Shown here: positions 36,383 through 48,178 of the stretch, in pieces
Numbering within the stretch: position 1 is the stretch's first letter
How the letters are laid out: each line of letters opens with the position of its first letter
Origin: Lobosporangium transversale
Lineage: Eukaryota; Mortierellomycota; Mortierellomycetes; Mortierellales; Mortierellaceae
Direction: 5' to 3'
DNA length: 64,000 bases
Assembly (NCBI RefSeq): GCF_002105155.1
Contig: NW_019029020.1
Coordinates: 288,501 to 352,500 of the forward strand
Notes under the pieces: generated by a model
What the model saw: only the letters and a program-made list of their open reading frames with translations
Told to the model about the DNA's origin: nothing
Databases searched by the model: none
Program-made: the position numbers and the translations under genes

Positions 36383-39379
36383 TCACGCTAGATAGTTGTA
36401 TATTGTCCTAAGGGAAAGCAAAAGGAATATATAGCGTCAGCTTACATTTTGGTAAAAGTAGTGCAGTTGTTCCAATATTCCGACAGGAGCTTGTGCCATT
36501 CACAGTTACCTGTCTCCAGGAGCTCTCTCAAGGTATTCTCGGTCGATTAGAGCTTCAATGCGCTTTTTGATCATAGATGGAGCTGGGTTAAAGCGCCCTT
36601 GTAGCTGACTTATGACCTCAGTAATCAAGTTATTGTGATCCAAGGATTTGCGGTTCTTCATCACTCTCACAATTGCAGCTTCGGCTATGTGCTTGCGATC
36701 TTCATCTACCTTCTCCTGCGTCTCCTTGAGCTCTACTGCCGACTCAACCTTGGATGCAATTGTTTGAATTTTGATACGTAGCTGTCTCTCTGAAAATGCT
36801 GCATTGAACTTGAATGTATCTGTTTCTGCAATCTCTCTAGATTTTGGATCCTTTATCAAAACTTTAAATTTCCCGCAGGCTACAGACTGTAGTGTCCGCT
36901 TCAAATTCTCTGCAGGGAGTCCAGTCTCCTGTTCGATGGTCGTATAAGAAAGGGATTCACCCTCTGGTACATTATTGAAGAGAAGTAGAACAATGGCAGC
37001 CATAGTTGACACATTGAGCTCATGCTTCTTGTTATCGAAAGTTGCTCGCAGATCCACATTGCCCTTTATAAAAGAATCGTAATATAGCGGTATGGTTAGA
37101 CCGTATTTTTCCCATCCTCATAAATTTAATTGATGTTGTATGGTGAGATACATACCATTGTCATGTGCCATGTTAATTTTCTACCATTATGTCGTGAAGT
37201 GTAGAACCTCTCAAAGACTTTAGTGGCAGCCAAAAAGTCCACTGGGAGATTACATGGCACAGGCATTGATGAGATTGGCCAGAACGTAGACGTCAACACT
37301 GTGACATTCAGCTCAAACGGTGGAGTATCAGCTACTTTTCCAAGGAATTCTTTGAATGATCCCATGGTATCTGTCGACAAACGCATGTCCGTGAACATTC
37401 CTTCAAGTTTGGATGTGAACTGGAAGCCACACTCGATCTTCAATTTAGAGATCATACCACGTTCTGCTTCATCACTAAGGCTCTTTCCATGTAACAGTCG
37501 GTTGGACAAATGTTGTTTATAGTATCTCTCAAATACATCCTTATCTGAGAGGAAGCGGAAAAGCGTTGTGGTCTTATTAAGGATCAAATCAACTTCGTCA
37601 TCTGATTTCTATAAGGCAGATAGGGTAGCGAATGACGTTCAGACAATGTGACAAAGTGGTCAAGAAATAAATCACGCAGCAACACTGAGCCTCAGCAAGT
37701 TGAGGATAAAGTAAAACTTACTCCTTTGAAATCTTTCTTAAGTTTGTTGTCAATAAAAAGCGACATGAATTCAGGCGCTTTGAAGTTCAAGTTTATGAAA
37801 ATTTCGAACGCAGAGTTGATCGCTGTTTCAAACGATTTATCTTTGGAAAAGGCTGAGTTCAAGATGGTGTCGAATTTATCTTTTAAATCAAGAACTTCCT
37901 GTACCCATCTCAGCGCCAAAGCTACGCCCAGCGGTATTCCTTTCTCTGTATTTTCAATCGCTGATTCCTTCACATTTGTATTGATTGCTTTGCCACATTC
38001 TTTAATGTAGCTAGAAACGCCAGACTGGAGCTCCTTCGCTCCGTTGGGTACTCTTGAAAAAAGCCTGTACATACGATCCAAATCTGCCATGGAAATTAAG
38101 ATATTAGGTATTTAAGTATATAAAACTAAACATAGATCCACCAATAAACTAATAAAATTCGCCTTCTATACCTTCTAAGCGATTATTGATTAAAAGTTGC
38201 TTCAGACCCCAATTTTCCATTTCCATGACTGTTTTGAGATGCTTTGCAATCATCTCTTGCTCAACAATCATGCGAATCTTCGGTTCCGTCTTTTCCGTCA
38301 AATAGTGGGAGCAACGCTGCTGTTCTTCATCCAGTCTATTCTCCACCTAGTCGGCAGTCAGAAAAAATATTAACATATTAGTATATGTATAGGACAAGGA
38401 AGGGAGCTTAGTGTGAACAGACAACCACACCACTTCATTACCTTGCGCATATACTCAGGCGGGTCAAACCTTCTGACAAGATCATCGCTTTCAATCCGGT
38501 AAAACTCGCGGCTCGTCTCCACAAAACGGGTTTCAAAGTCTGACACATAGATCGAGTCTGCTCCGTTGTTCTCCTTCATCTCAAGTAGCATATCTGTGCA
38601 AGCCTTAATGGCTCCACGATCAATCATATCTCCTTTTCGCTCTAAGGTTATTTGCTCAAGTAAAACCTTCTGCAAATGTGATTGAATGGGATATTTTTGC
38701 GATCGAATAACTGTGTCTCTGAAGAGGTAAAGGCCCATGTCATATGTTCGAGGTAATCTACTCTGAGGCACATAATTCTTGTCCTATTGATATGGTATCC
38801 AATAACACTTAATTTCTGACATTATCCAAGGAATCAGGTATCGAATGACGAGGAGATGGAACCAGATTGAGTGTCGCTTCTTTGACCAGTATTATCCTGA
38901 CTTACCATGTGCACAAGGATATCGCTAATCATTAGAAGGCAAGTCACATGGTGCTTCCAGAGCCTCTGTATTGCTTTTAAGACCTGTACTCCTTCTGAGG
39001 GCGATGTATCTGCAATACCCAGTATAGGGACGATCTTGCTTTCGGCTTCTGACATCAAGTGCTTTTCGATCAGCTCCTTAGTGCCATTATAAAGGCGCTC
39101 GCCACACTTATGAATAACGAGGTTGTATCCGCATCGGTAGACCTCTTCATAAGACAGAGTATAAGCCTTTTGCTCATGGATAGTCGTAATAGCGTTGGCA
39201 AGAGTTGACCAAGTGCTTTCAAAATGCGACTCTGCTGCAGCCTGAAATAAAATAGAAGCATGGGTTGTATTAGTAACTTGTATTATGACTTGGCTAAAGT
39301 TGTGCTAGTATGGACTTACCTTTCTCTGGGGAGGCCTTATTTTCCCTCTAACAGGTCTTCTTCCTTGAAGAGAAGCCAT
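36383..39379 (-). CDS. CUL3: Cullin-3-type ubiquitin ligase scaffold
   Basis: Eight exons (39379-39320, 39241-38906, 38783-38442, 38346-38172, 38083-37722, 37608-37156, 37063-36510, 36407-36383) close to 768 residues, the same length as human CUL3. It scaffolds BTB-protein E3 ligases. The N-terminus holds GRRPVRGKIRPPQRK as in Cul3, then the cullin repeats (YEEVYRCGYNLVIHKCGERLY), the cullin-homology domain (KDVFERYYKQHLSNRLLHGK), and the winged-helix end IVRVMKNRKSLDHN, where the Lys of the MKNRK motif is the expected neddylation site, finishing TIYNYLA. The last exon has only eight codons and is easily missed; without it the protein would end prematurely at PGDR. Cul3 rather than Cul1 or Cul4 is inferred from the N- and C-terminal motifs. 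Confidence 0.94.
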
Positions 39380-39818
39380 TGAAATGTTGAAGGTCTTAGT
39401 GGAAGCGTGACGGATTAACGTGCGAACAATGTGAACCGAGGAAGAAAAAAAAAAATGTAGCGAGACGAGTTTAGGAAAGAAAGAAAGTATACCGGGCGAT
39501 GAGGTTAGGAAAAGATTGGAATCTTGACAAAGTGGTCAAATGAGTGTGTCGATGTGTCAATGGAAAAGCACTGAGGGGAGAAGGGGGTGCAAGTGGGTGA
39601 CCAAGTGATTGAAGAATAGGTACAATGCACTGTTCACAAAAAAAAAAAAAAGCGGACAGTCACGAGAACGAATATTTGGTGGCACCAAATGACAAAAAAA
39701 CATGCCTTTCATTCTTTCCGAATCCAGAAGTTGTTTCTCATGAGCCTTCGCATGCGAAAAGAATTACATTTTAAACATTAGCGTTGACCAGACTGTCATT
39801 CTAGCGCAAGAGCGTATT
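39380..39818. promoter_or_regulatory. Bidirectional promoter region, cullin-3 / orphan gene
   Basis: A 439-bp spacer between head-to-head starts of the cullin gene (-) and the following orphan gene (+). It has an A run near 39636-39650 but no recognisable factor site. Confidence 0.45.
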
Positions 39819-41766
39819 ATGCACCAATCACTGAAGCATAAGCTGGTAGGACAAGCAGCTGCATTGGAATGGTTTTTCTGAAGGGAGCCCAAGAAAAGTA
39901 CTATATTAACAGACGTCCTTTGTGCGTCTAATAGGATGCTCCAGAGGACGAGAATTATCGTCCACGGACGCGTAAATCCATAGGCAGGCCTTCGCCTAGT
40001 TCTTATCACAATGTAAATGATCCAAAGCAGTCGACGGCCACAGTGCTCCATGATCAACTGACGTCTACTGTGGAATCTGAGCATTTGTCCCTGCGGAACT
40101 TAGTGGCGCCCCCTACAGGCTCTATAACATCTCACTCGAATTCGGCAACCTCACGCACCAACCAACGCATAATGAATGCGAAGACATCATTTTCACGACC
40201 TGAGCGTAAAACAATGGCTGTATCTCAGGTCTCGAAACACTTCGTCTTCGAAGCAGCTATCTCTGGAAAACCAACCCAAAGTACACAAAGATTTAGCCAA
40301 TTTTCCATCCGCCCAGCCATAACAGACACTATTCCTGTCTCTCGAGCAACAAGGCGACAATTTGATCCGTCAAAAATCAAGAGGTCATCAGAGTTTGCAA
40401 AAAACTTCATCCTCCCAACCCCTAATAACAACGCCACCGCCACAAAAAGCAAAAGGAAGGATAAGTTCAACCCGCCGCTTGTGAGGTATGAGCTGTAGAC
40501 AAACCTTTTTTTCTTTTATATTGAATTGTGATTCTAGTGTCCACCATCCACTAACTGGGTTTTCGAGTGTTTTCTAGTGGAGGCTATGCAGAAACCCTGG
40601 TAAACCTGATGGCATACCATAAATCTGAACACACGATGTGGGCAAATGCAGCATTTAGACAAGGTATGAGAATGATATTTCATTAGAATCAGTGGGGAAA
40701 ACAGATCTGTCATTAATATATACATACATGTACATGTCCCAAACACTCTGTAGACAAAGTATTTGGATCCACAGAACCGATAGGTATAATTGAAATCACA
40801 TACATTTCCAAGAATCATAATCTACAATGGGCTCTATGCAAAATTATTCAGAGTAAAAACAGCAAACCACCATTCGATATTACTTTTAATCAGGAGGTAC
40901 AGGCAGAGTTTCATCAACCAATAGATGCGAGGACCCAACCTATCTGTGAGGGGCAGAAGCAAATGCCCCAGACTGCCGAATATGAATTTGTGAGCTCGGC
41001 GCCATCACAAGATCAAAGTAATATCATCGAGGTCGATTCTGACCCATTACAGCTTGAAGAGGAAGACTCAATTAGTGGAATAGACAAAGGAATGCATAAG
41101 ATGGACGTGTTGTTGAGTTCAAAAAGCCCAGTACTCGATAACAGTTTTGACGTTTTTATGGAGGGTCAGCAAAAAGTTCGAGTGCAGCCTGATTCCAATC
41201 TGAACACTATTTGTGAAGAAGAGCCCGACACAGTACATCAGTTGCAATTCTTGATGAGCTCACAAGGCTCGGAAGAAGGAGCTCAGGATGAGAATGAAAA
41301 TGAGATAGACCAGATACGCAAGGAGTTTATGCAACAACGGCAGTTGCTTTGTGAAGCAAAACATACATTGAAAAGTACTACCATATCGTGCGGAAGTAAA
41401 ACCAATGTCAACGACGAAATCCGGAATGGTAACGCTGCCTTTAGTAGTGATTGTGCCTTGTCAAAAGCAGCAGAAGCGATTAGCGGTACTTACGATAGGT
41501 CATTGAATCTGGGGAATCGATACGTGTCGGAGTCCGTCCAAGATGCTACAGAGAACTCTTCTTCCTTCGTCGAACCTAAGAATCCAGGATCAAGTCTCGT
41601 TATCATATTTTCAAATCTTTTTGACTGGTCTGCGCTTAAAGTTAATGATAAAGTTGAGATACATGAGCCTTGTAGAAAAATCGCGATACCTGGCCTCAGT
41701 ATGGTAGCCTATGGGTCCGCAGTGTGGATTGCTGAGCGGTACAAAGTCATATCGAATCAGCGCTGA
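39819..41766 (+). CDS. Uncharacterised protein, 558 aa
   Basis: Four exons (39819-39845, 39935-40485, 40578-40663, 40754-41766) close in phase to 558 residues, which supports a real gene. The 27-nt first exon reads MHQSLKHKL. The N-terminal 200 residues are basic and Ser/Thr-rich (RPSPSSYHN, SKHFVFEAAISGKP). A central ordered block (ETLVNLMAYHKSEHTMWANA, then PIGIIEITYISKNHNLQWALC) is followed by a long acidic Ser-rich linker. The C-terminus (LFDWSALKVNDKVEIHEPCR, then IPGLSMVAYGSAVWIAERY) has the strand pattern of an OB-fold end. I do not recognise the family; a role in DNA binding or repair would be speculation. Confidence 0.75.
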
Positions 41767-42438
41767 GTATGCACATTTTACAGTTATATGTGAACCTCGC
41801 ATTCATTATTTCATAAAAATTTATGATACATTCATGCCCAACTTTTTGTCCTGTTGCTTCTACATCTTATTATACTTGCATTAACCGCCGTTGTCGAGCG
41901 TCCTCTGAATTACTTTTGGATGGTCTCTTTGCCATCTTTCATTTAAAACCGTGTCTGCACAAACGTGTCCAAGCATTAGACCACTATCAACATCATCCTT
42001 AGGAAATTCTGGACTTGACATCTATTTTTCTGTGGCATTATTCAAGACCAGAGTGGGCTTGGTCTCAGATAAGAATAGAAGGAGTTTTGAAAATCATCCG
42101 CATTGAAATATTTTGATGCTTCTCACCACAATGACAGTTGTTGGTGCAGCTATATTGGTTTCATATTTGTACCTGGTTTGATATCAGCTCATTGGAACCT
42201 GAATTGATCCTGACTTTAGTTGATGAGCGAAACATCAACTGGAGTCAAGTCTATCCAAAAAGGAAGCCAACACAAGTTCCTAAATTCTATCCCAGAGTAA
42301 ACAGAGTCGTCATCAAGGGATAGCTTTATTTAGTTATAAAAAAGAACTATTCATAATATTCACGTATTTGCCATAACAGAAAGGGAAGCCATATCTTTCT
42401 GATAGAAAGCAACTTCACATTCTCTAGTAATACTTGAA
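41767..42438. other. Convergent spacer
   Basis: Between 3' ends of the orphan gene (+) and the thioredoxin-UBX gene (-). A 61-codon ORF (42138-42323, + strand, with VDERNINWSQVYPKRKPTQ) looks protein-like in composition but is short and without recognised homologues. Confidence 0.4.
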
Positions 42439-43344
42439 TTACGTCTTGGCAATGAGTTGCGCACGTGGAGCCAATTTGGCCTCTTCCAGCGTTTGTTGCA
42501 AAGCCGAGCCCTCATATACCCTAAGTAAAAGGCGGCAGACATCAACGATGTCAAACATGTACAACCTAGTATTCATTAGCGTATAAATACATTGAGCCTA
42601 TTTCCTTAAATACTTACATCTTTGGAAAATTGGTCATTAATGAGAACCCGGGAGCATTGATTCCTCTAGCGTTCAAGTTGGCCCTGACAAACTCATAGAC
42701 CTGTTGTAACGTGTGTGAAGGCTCAAAGTCACCACGAACCATGGACCCATCTGGCAATCGAATTTGAATCTGGCAAGCGCCACCTGGTCCATCTACGGTC
42801 TCGGTATTTACAAATGGAGTCGCGCCATCGTAGGCGCTGCTACTGCTGCCACTGCTACTGCCGCCCAACGTCTGCCCCACACCTGAGAAAACATTGCCAT
42901 CGTCGTGCTTCTTGATTAAGGCCTGAATCTGGCCTACATCTGCTCCTACAATTCGCCCAACTTCTGAACCATTCTTCATAAAAACGATTGTGGGCATGGC
43001 GGATATTTCATATGATCCAGCGCATTCTTTTGCCTGGTCCACATCCATCTTTGCAAAGATAACTGACTTGTGCTTCTTTTCAAGCTCTTCAAGTATGGGA
43101 GCTAGAGTCCTGCATGGTCCACACCATGTTGCAAAAAAGTCGACAACAACCTACCATTTAATGGATACGCCAGTGAAAAGGAAAAAAAAAAAAAAAAAAA
43201 AGCAGTGAGCCTTTAGTGAAATGTAGAGTACAAGTGCTTGTAAACGTGTCGAGTTGCCTTTATCCCGAATGTTTTATTTACAAGTTTGCGGCCTGCTGAA
43301 TTCAACACATTGTTGAGCTCGGATCCCGAGCTAACTTGTTTCAT
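42439..43344 (-). CDS. Thioredoxin domain-UBX domain fusion protein
   Basis: Three exons (43344-43282, 43150-42618, 42520-42439) close to 225 residues. Residues 1-105 are a thioredoxin fold: MKQVSSGSELNNVL start, VVVDFFATWCGPCRTLAPIL with the redox CGPC motif, and SYEISAMPTIVFMKNGSEV with the cis-Pro loop. A Gly/Ser linker follows, then a C-terminal UBX domain (CQIQIRLPDGSMVRGDFEPS, YEFVRANL, FSLMTNFPK, LEEAKLAPRAQLIAKT). UBX domains bind the Cdc48/p97 N-domain; the usual FPR loop reads FPK here. The likely role is a redox-capable Cdc48 adaptor in the cytosol, an inference from domain content. Intron 1 holds an A run of about 22 on the plus strand. Confidence 0.92.
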
Positions 43345-43941
43345 TAGGAAGGATAAAAGACGTAAGAATAGAGGAAATGAAATAGTCGATGATGTAGAAA
43401 AAGTGGATGTAAAGGTCCATTTCTAATTCAAGAATATAATGTTATTCGAAGGTCTGTGCGACAGTTGTCCTATTTTGCTTTTTATCCAGTGATTGATGCA
43501 TCTGATGCACAGAATATTACGAAAACTTTGGTAAACGTGTTCCAGACATTTCTTGGGTAATTAGCTTTATGAAATAAAAACAAGAGGCGAAGAATATAAT
43601 ATACAACGTATCGAGTCAATTAAGTAACTAAACGCACCCAGTAATAAAAAGTTTTGATGGCAGGCCGCGTGTAGACTTATAGCTGATGGATAATATGTTT
43701 TTTTTGAAATTATACTCAAGCGATGGATATGATAATAGAAAAGGATTCTACACGGCCATGTCTCTGGAGTCTGCCAGGGACATCCGAGATATGAACCATT
43801 CACATTAAAATTTAAACAATATAATCGAACTTAATCTGAGCCAATACAACAAACACTATGTATTTATTTATTATTGTTGCTAATTCGTTGTTCTTGATTC
43901 TGCTTTATAAACCTTTTGGGCCTACATAATATTCATCAAAG
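43345..43941. other. Intergenic spacer
   Basis: About 600 bp upstream of the thioredoxin-UBX gene and downstream of Sec2. It presumably carries the former's promoter. No gene or recognised motif. Confidence 0.45.
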
Positions 43942-45804
43942 TTAGGTTAGCGTCTCGTCCCCGCTAGGGATCAGTGAGCCTGTTGACTCTGGTCCAGCCG
44001 AAGCCAAGGTCATTGTCGAAGGATTCGCTGAAACCGCTTGTTTGGATTCTTCATCTGCATGTTCCGAGATGTTATCAACTACGCTGTTCGTGTTAAGCGC
44101 TCTCGTCTTGTCTTCAGAAACCTTGCGAGATGATGCGCGCGATGAAAAATCATCGATTGCACTAGTAGATTGTGGTCTTGAAAGTGGTTCCGCCCGTTCA
44201 TTTTTGGGTGTTGTAATTGGTGTGACAGACGCAATTGATCCTGAATCACTGGCTTCTGCTCGATGATAAACCCCTTCTGGCCACTCCCCGGAGGGGCCCA
44301 TATTACCAATAGATTGTGTGGCTATACCAAGCTCTGCAAGCATGATTGGGAGCACTCCTGAACGTGCATAGAACATTTGTAGTCGAAGACGAAGGCATTC
44401 TGAGTATAGGTCCTCAATTGCACGAGATGCATATAGGCCGGCGCGGACGTTCCGAATGAAAATGTAGAACTCACAAACGGCTACCAAACGGTCTCGACAA
44501 AATCGATCGATGAACGACCATTCGTCGGAAGTCGCTATGCGATACCGATGGCTTAGGGGTCCTGCGCGTCCACAGGCCTGACAGCCTCCCTTAGGTGCCT
44601 GATACATAGCATACTGCGTCTGTAGTCGCTCCCAGAGCATGTTCTTGTTAGAAATGGAATTGCGCGCAGGTGAAGGTGGTTGTTGAGCTGCTAGAATCAT
44701 ACGTTCGTATTCCTTGACTTGCTCTGGCGTCGCTTCCTCGATATAACACGTGTTGGAACAGATGCCTTCTGTAAGTTTCCTAGCTGAAATCCTGGGGTTG
44801 TTTCCGAATCGTAGGCACGGTTCTACATCCTCGTCTTGACAATGTCGCATGAAAGGCAAACTATGAATCTTTGCCAAGCGCACTGACGCACTTTGCGTAA
44901 CAAATTCCTTGAATTCTTGGATTAATTGGCCATCGATAGCTATTGCAGTCTCCGGCCCCGGTGATGCTGGCTGTTCAATCTCCGAGATCCTGCTCAAGCC
45001 AAATAATTGAGCAAGATCAACGCTTCCACGGTCTGAAGGATTGGTTGAAGAGCGTTTACTCTGCGGTCGTGACTCCATCATAGACTCCATTTTTGCCTTA
45101 AGCTCCTTGAGCTGGGAAGTCTCGGCTGCGAGTCGCTCCTGAGCGTCTTTCAGCTCGAGTTCGAGATGTTTCCGTTTCAACTCAAGTTGATGCCTTGCTC
45201 TCGCCTCTGATGCCACCATACCGTTGGCCTCTTCAAATAATGTGCGACTGAGCTCCTCCAACTCATTTTCAACCATTTCTTTGGCATGTTGCATCTCGGC
45301 GACTTTCTCGATCTCGTCCACATATTTGTCGTTCAGGATTGCTAGATCGCGCTGAACGTTTGAGTGTTCAGATGTTTTTACAGCGAGTGTATTTTCAAGC
45401 TCTTCAACTTTTTGACGGAGCATCCGCGTTTCTGCCGACTCAGACGTAGCTCGTGCCTGTGCCTCCTCCAGATGTTTTTGAGTGCGCTCCTGCTCCTCAA
45501 GCAATCGCGCGTGTTCCATCGCTGCTTCCGCCCAAGCAGGGATTGTACGCTGACAAATACCGCAGGTCCCATTGGCGTAAGTCCTGTTTACCCTGTGGCA
45601 GGGACAGCCTCCTTCAGTGGGGTTATGCACGCTTCCATTTATGTAACCGGAATTGCCACTAGTACTAGTGTTGGTACTGATGTTGCCCTGCTCGCTATTC
45701 ACACTGTCGGCATTGATGGCATGCGAATCAGCGGTCGAGTCATCAATTGCAACTGTAGCAGCATCGATTTTGTCAGAGTTCATGACGTGGCAATAAAAAG
45801 GCAA
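43942..45804 (-). CDS. SEC2: Sec2-type Rab guanine-nucleotide exchange factor
   Basis: A single-exon frame of 620 residues from ATG 45804 (an alternative start is MNSDK at 45783). An N-terminal Cys/His cluster (CPCHRVNRTYANGTCGICQ, about 67-85) may bind zinc. Residues about 95-250 form a long heptad coiled coil that includes the Sec2p GEF signature LEELSRTLFEEANGMVASEA. In yeast, Sec2 activates the Rab Sec4 on secretory vesicles, driving polarised exocytosis and hyphal tip growth. The C-terminal half has a conserved region with CQACGRAGPLSHRYR and FIRNVRAGLYASRAIEDLY, found in Rabin8/Sec2 relatives, then a disordered tail. An upstream untranslated exon is possible. Confidence 0.9.
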   Translation of the reverse strand: MPFYCHVMNSDKIDAATVAIDDSTADSHAINADSVNSEQGNISTNTSTSGNSGYINGSVHNPTEGGCPCHRVNRTYANGTCGICQRTIPAWAEAAMEHARLLEEQERTQKHLEEAQARATSESAETRMLRQKVEELENTLAVKTSEHSNVQRDLAILNDKYVDEIEKVAEMQHAKEMVENELEELSRTLFEEANGMVASEARARHQLELKRKHLELELKDAQERLAAETSQLKELKAKMESMMESRPQSKRSSTNPSDRGSVDLAQLFGLSRISEIEQPASPGPETAIAIDGQLIQEFKEFVTQSASVRLAKIHSLPFMRHCQDEDVEPCLRFGNNPRISARKLTEGICSNTCYIEEATPEQVKEYERMILAAQQPPSPARNSISNKNMLWERLQTQYAMYQAPKGGCQACGRAGPLSHRYRIATSDEWSFIDRFCRDRLVAVCEFYIFIRNVRAGLYASRAIEDLYSECLRLRLQMFYARSGVLPIMLAELGIATQSIGNMGPSGEWPEGVYHRAEASDSGSIASVTPITTPKNERAEPLSRPQSTSAIDDFSSRASSRKVSEDKTRALNTNSVVDNISEHADEESKQAVSANPSTMTLASAGPESTGSLIPSGDETLT

Positions 45805-46305
45805 TTGGGTATGTCTCTGTCCAACCTTTCTATGTTTGTTGCTAGCTGTGCTTGAGTTGGCTCCCTTTCGTTAGTTCTGTGATTGAATGACTGAGAAGTG
45901 CGGTATGATTTACAAATTTTTGAATGAAGTCAAGATCCTAATGGCAACAGACCACTTTTGCAGATGGCTGCGCGTGATGGAAGAATCAATCGGGTAAGAT
46001 TCTGTAGAGGGAGTGAATGGGGGTGATAAAGAGAAATAAAGGCAGGTCGAGTCAACACCCACTCCACAGTCCTCATCCTATTTGGCTCTTTTGAACTTCT
46101 GATGCGCTCTACCACACACACACACACGACAGAGCTGCAGATCCATTGCATGAAATCAACTAACCAGAATGCCAATCCCACGTTTGCATGCACGACATGC
46201 AAACAAGTAACTTCTTACTGTTAACTTGTCACTGTGCACAGGCGCGTCTTGTCATACCAAAGCATTAAAGACGGTTTTTTATTATTTGCTTAAGTGAACA
46301 ACTCA
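45805..46305. promoter_or_regulatory. Sec2 upstream region
   Basis: Between the GRASP 3' end and the Sec2 start. It contains a CA dinucleotide run (about 46112-46127) and the probable Sec2 promoter and leader. Nothing more specific is seen. Confidence 0.4.
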
Positions 46306-48178
46306 TTAATGGCGAAATTGCTGGTGCTGAAATACACCCAACTGGCTAGAAAAGTCCTCGGTGTCTCCTGTACCGAATGGAATATCACCTGAATTGACGT
46401 CTTCTACCTTCGTTATTGAGGGAGAGTGCGGTTGATTTCCAATAACCGACGCTTGTGGTTGGCAGTATTGTTGTTGTTGCAGGTTTTCAGCAGGGTCCGT
46501 TGACGCTAGACTAGTATGCGGAGTGGACATGCTGGAGTATTTCTCTGCTGTTACTCTTGTGCTTATCGCATTAGGAATGTGATCGTTTCCATGAATGCAA
46601 GGTGCTTGTAGCTGCTTCAAGTCTGTGGGTGAAGCGGATTGCCTTGTAGTTATGCCTTTCCCCTGATGCACAGCAGATCGACCATTCCTGGGAACGAATT
46701 CATCCTCTGATTCAGGCTCGTCCTCAGCGTCTGGTCGCTCCCCCCGACCAAATCGGAGCGGAGGCAAGCCCTGTTCTCCAGCTTGCTCATGTTCCTCTCC
46801 TGTAGCGGCTTTAGCGACCGTACTTTGAAGCGAACCTTCTAGTACCGCACCTGGGTTTAGCCATGGAGGTGAGTGAGGAGGCCGAGGTGTAGGAGCCACA
46901 ATGTCCAATGATTGTTCACCTGATTGAAAGGATGCAGGCATTGTGTTTCTGTACGAGTTATCAAGAACCATCTCCTGCGATGGAGGATAAGGCAACGATG
47001 GAGTTCTTCTGGGGGATCCACCTGCTCCATGATGTATAATAGATCCTTGCCTTGGGAGACGGTGTAGATATCTATAAGCAAAAATAAAAAATAAAAAAAA
47101 AAAAAAAAAAAATCGAGCATTAACTGACATTGAGATTCCTTAGGATATAATAATCAAAATAGCATTTCTGAGAACTTCGTACCCGTAGCCAACATCACAT
47201 CCCAGCAATCCTTCTCCGCCCCATTCTTCATTTGGTATGATGACAATCTATAGAATGCAAATAATAACGACATGATTAATATTGAGGCATTATATGCATC
47301 CACAAGAAAAACATATCGAGTGGTGCTCTACTTGCCTCTCTGACATGGTCTGTTTCGGAATTATATACATGCAAGCGAAGTGGCTCGCCTATATTGTCCT
47401 CGATGAGATCATATAGATCCCCTTCGCCTCGCATAATGCCATAAGGTGTGCCAATAACATAGTCCGTATGCGCGCACAGTCCTGCCTTTTCAGCTGGTGA
47501 CCCATGAGCAACATCCTATTGAATGACAAAGCGATTTTTGTCGTTAACATATGTGCAACCCACACATGGTACTCACAAGCTGATTAGCATCATTAGTACC
47601 AGAATATGCCAGACGACATCATTCGCTGCATCAAACATGCAAAATCGAATGCTACATCCGATCAATCCACCTTTTCCATCCCCCCAGTTCCTTGTAGGGA
47701 TCATCTCAACTCCTATTTTTGATAAAAACATGGGATCATATATGATCAGTGTACAATGTAGTAGCCGAACAAAAGACAAGGTTTTTCACTAAATCAGCTG
47801 CCTACTTCTACCAGCTTGCTCTCGAGTCGAATAAACATCTAGCATGACAGGTCTGCCTTCGTTCGCTTGCATCTGTTCTTGAAGATAGGTACTTTCGGTG
47901 TTTAGACGCACACCATTAATTGCCACAATGTAGTCAAAAAAAGGGCGGATGCCTGCCTTGAATGCGGGGGAGCCCTCTTTGACCTTCATGATCAACGAAG
48001 AATTGGATATCCAGACAAGTAGTGAGAAACCGAGGTAACGCGTAAGAACGCGCACTAAGTACAAGGCTCGCGTAAGGTGGTCAATAATTCTTTTAACTTG
48101 AGATTAAAGTTGTTTTACCCTGAGGACATGATATCCCAGGCGGTGTCGACCCTCCTCCCCAGAAGTTGTGTTTCCCAT
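46306..48178 (-). CDS. GRH1: GRASP / Grh1 Golgi stacking protein (tandem PDZ-like), N-myristoylation-like start
   Basis: Six exons (48178-48119, 47983-47812, 47712-47600, 47515-47336, 47247-47183, 47071-46306) close to 451 residues. It starts MGNTTSGEEGRHRLGYHVLR, an N-myristoylation consensus. PDZ-like repeat 1 (about 12-105) has KEGSPAFKAGIRPFFDYIVA; repeat 2 (about 110-205) has GSPAEKAGLCAHTDYVIGTP and NEEWGGEGLLGCDVGYGYLH. A disordered Pro/Ser-rich C-terminus (about 245 residues) follows, as in GRASP55/65. It tethers Golgi or COPII membranes and serves unconventional secretion. Intron 4 uses a GC-AG pair (GAG/GCAAGT), the only donor that keeps the frame. The next-to-last intron carries an A-rich tract near 47092-47112. 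Confidence 0.95.
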
